NCBI GenBank assembly: GCA_019510535.1
Contig: JAEKKE010000261.1
Coordinates: 1-5,967, forward strand
From: Acidobacteriota bacterium
Lineage (GTDB): Bacteria; Acidobacteriota; Terriglobia; Terriglobales; Acidobacteriaceae
Length of the DNA: 5,967 nt
Reading direction: 5' to 3'
The position numbers and the translations under genes are program-made. Each line of letters begins with the position of its first letter. Position 1 is the stretch's first letter. The notes below the pieces were generated by a model, which did not search any database, was not told the DNA's origin, and saw nothing but the letters and a program-made list of their open reading frames with translations. Positions 4,907 to 5,967 of this stretch are shown here, piece by piece.

Positions 4907-5967
4907 TCTATCTCCATCGCCCCCGGTAAGGTGGATTCTCGTCTCTCCCGGGCGGGGTGCCGCAGACAGGGCATGCTGGAGCTCCTTCTTCTCCTGTGCC
5001 GTCGGCTGAGGCAGGTTGAAGATCTCAATCGTTCGTCCCTCTGCGACAGCCAGGCGCGAGCCATCGGGTGACAGGTCAAAGTTCAGGCCCCCTTGCTGCG
5101 GAGGAACGGCAAGAATCTTCGCCAGCGGACGTCCGCTGCTGGTCTGGTAGACCTGAATCTCCTGCCCCTGCACCGTCTCAGGCGTGTTGGAGCTGGGACC
5201 GCTTCCCATGATGCTCAGAAGGCGGCTATAGGCAAAACGTCCCGCCTGAGCGGCGGTTTTCATGGACGGCGAATTGGACTCCCCGGCCAGCACCATCAAC
5301 CATAGAGCCTTTCCTTCGAGATCAAACGCCCCGATCTCGGAGTGCGCCACATCGCCGCGGCAACCTAGCCCAATAAACTCGAAGCCGCTGACAAACGCTG
5401 CCAAAGGAGGGCAACTGGTCTCCAGCCCCGCGAGGTCCACTGCCTGCCCCCCACCATACGGCTTCCACTCAAATCCCCAGTGCTGGCTGTCCTCCCGCAC
5501 CAGATCCAACAGTCCGGCAGAAAGCATGGGAACCGCAGCGGCGCCGGCAAAGTCTGCGTCTCCTCGAACCTGATAGACGATCGATCCATCCCTCTCTACC
5601 TGCTCCACAAAAATGGCCTTCGTCTTCAGCCGCTGTTTCAACTTACCCGGATCTCCTTTCAGAGCATCAGGCTGTTCCTGCATCTCAATCTGCAGGAAGG
5701 TCCCATCCGGACTGACACCAATCCCTTTGAACGCCCCTTCTGCAATCAGGAGCTCTTTGTCTACGAACGGCTTGTCCGCCTTCAGCTCTTCAAGAGGAGA
5801 GAAAGTGGAAAGCCGTCCGCGAATTCGCAGCAGAAACTGTCCCCTACCCAATCGCCAGAGATAGCGCCATCCATCGTGCAGACGCCACTTCGTCTCACCG
5901 ACAACGGTTCCCGAGGGGAGCTCGATGAGCTGTGCCTTCACCATCCGGTCTTCATCGGTATCCGGAT
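4904..5967 (-). CDS. Beta-propeller (WD40/PQQ-like) protein, N-terminus off the window
   Basis: The C-terminal 353 residues of a larger protein; the frame is open to the edge, with PDTDEDR codons before an internal Met at 5942-5944, so that Met is not taken as the start. Blade-like repeats are visible: VKAQLIELPSGTVVGETKW, a YLWRLGRGQFLLRIRGRLSTF stretch, GVSPDGTFLQIE, FDLEGKALW, IQVYQTSSGRPLAKI and LSPDGSRLAVAEGRTIEIFN. The two SPDG turns and alternating short hydrophobic strands are typical of WD40/TolB-like propellers. I recognise the general type from acidobacterial genomes, where such proteins are usually exported and of unknown role; export cannot be tested because the N-terminus is missing. 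The tail after IEIFNLPQPTAQEKKELQHAL is polar and probably disordered. The TAG stop coincides with the outer end of the palindromic repeat, so the last residues may have been set by that insertion. No enzyme motif is seen. Confidence 0.75.
   Translation of the reverse strand, partial: PDTDEDRMVKAQLIELPSGTVVGETKWRLHDGWRYLWRLGRGQFLLRIRGRLSTFSPLEELKADKPFVDKELLIAEGAFKGIGVSPDGTFLQIEMQEQPDALKGDPGKLKQRLKTKAIFVEQVERDGSIVYQVRGDADFAGAAAVPMLSAGLLDLVREDSQHWGFEWKPYGGGQAVDLAGLETSCPPLAAFVSGFEFIGLGCRGDVAHSEIGAFDLEGKALWLMVLAGESNSPSMKTAAQAGRFAYSRLLSIMGSGPSSNTPETVQGQEIQVYQTSSGRPLAKILAVPPQQGGLNFDLSPDGSRLAVAEGRTIEIFNLPQPTAQEKKELQHALSAAPRPGETRIHLTGGDGDR

Noticed and set aside
4546..5079. Minus-strand open frame of 177 codons spanning the rpsT 3' end, the terminator and the repeat
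   Set aside because: It runs antisense to a certain ribosomal gene and through a terminator hairpin, so it is a high-GC shadow frame.

Overview
The window looks like part of the chromosome of a Terriglobia-type acidobacterium (Acidobacteriota; Terriglobus, Granulicella or Edaphobacter relatives). The inference rests on moderately high GC, an S20 protein with a long Ala/Lys tail, a secreted beta-propeller of a kind I associate with this class, frequent start codons without a Shine-Dalgarno, and intergenic palindromic repeats. No rRNA, tRNA, CRISPR array, phage gene or transposase gene is visible. Both ends of the window cut through a gene.

Left part (1-1312): a VOC-fold protein runs leftward off the edge (start at 317). 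It is divergent, across a 36 bp gap, from a two-gene rightward unit: a small predicted lipoprotein of unknown function (354-899) and a second VOC-family protein (905-1312), only 5 nt apart.

Middle (1311-3281): a 307 bp non-coding element begins inside the stop codon of the VOC gene. It has 31 bp imperfect terminal inverted repeats and two further internal inverted repeats that together fold into a three-way junction. It is followed by a sodium:solute symporter of the MctP (monocarboxylate permease) type. A perfect 13 bp bidirectional terminator then separates this gene from a convergent D-2-hydroxyacid dehydrogenase. A 2-hydroxyacid/monocarboxylate theme links the two proteins only loosely, because they are on opposite strands.

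Right part (4259-5967): the dehydrogenase is divergent from rpsT (ribosomal protein S20), which has its own promoter candidate, leader and UUCG-capped terminator. Next comes a second palindromic element (4791-4906, 17 bp terminal inverted repeats with an inner hairpin) whose outermost TAG is the stop codon of the last gene. That gene is a leftward beta-propeller-like protein running off the right edge.

The genes are ordinary housekeeping or accessory metabolism. The non-obvious content is the two structured repeats, each of which touches the stop codon of a neighbouring gene.
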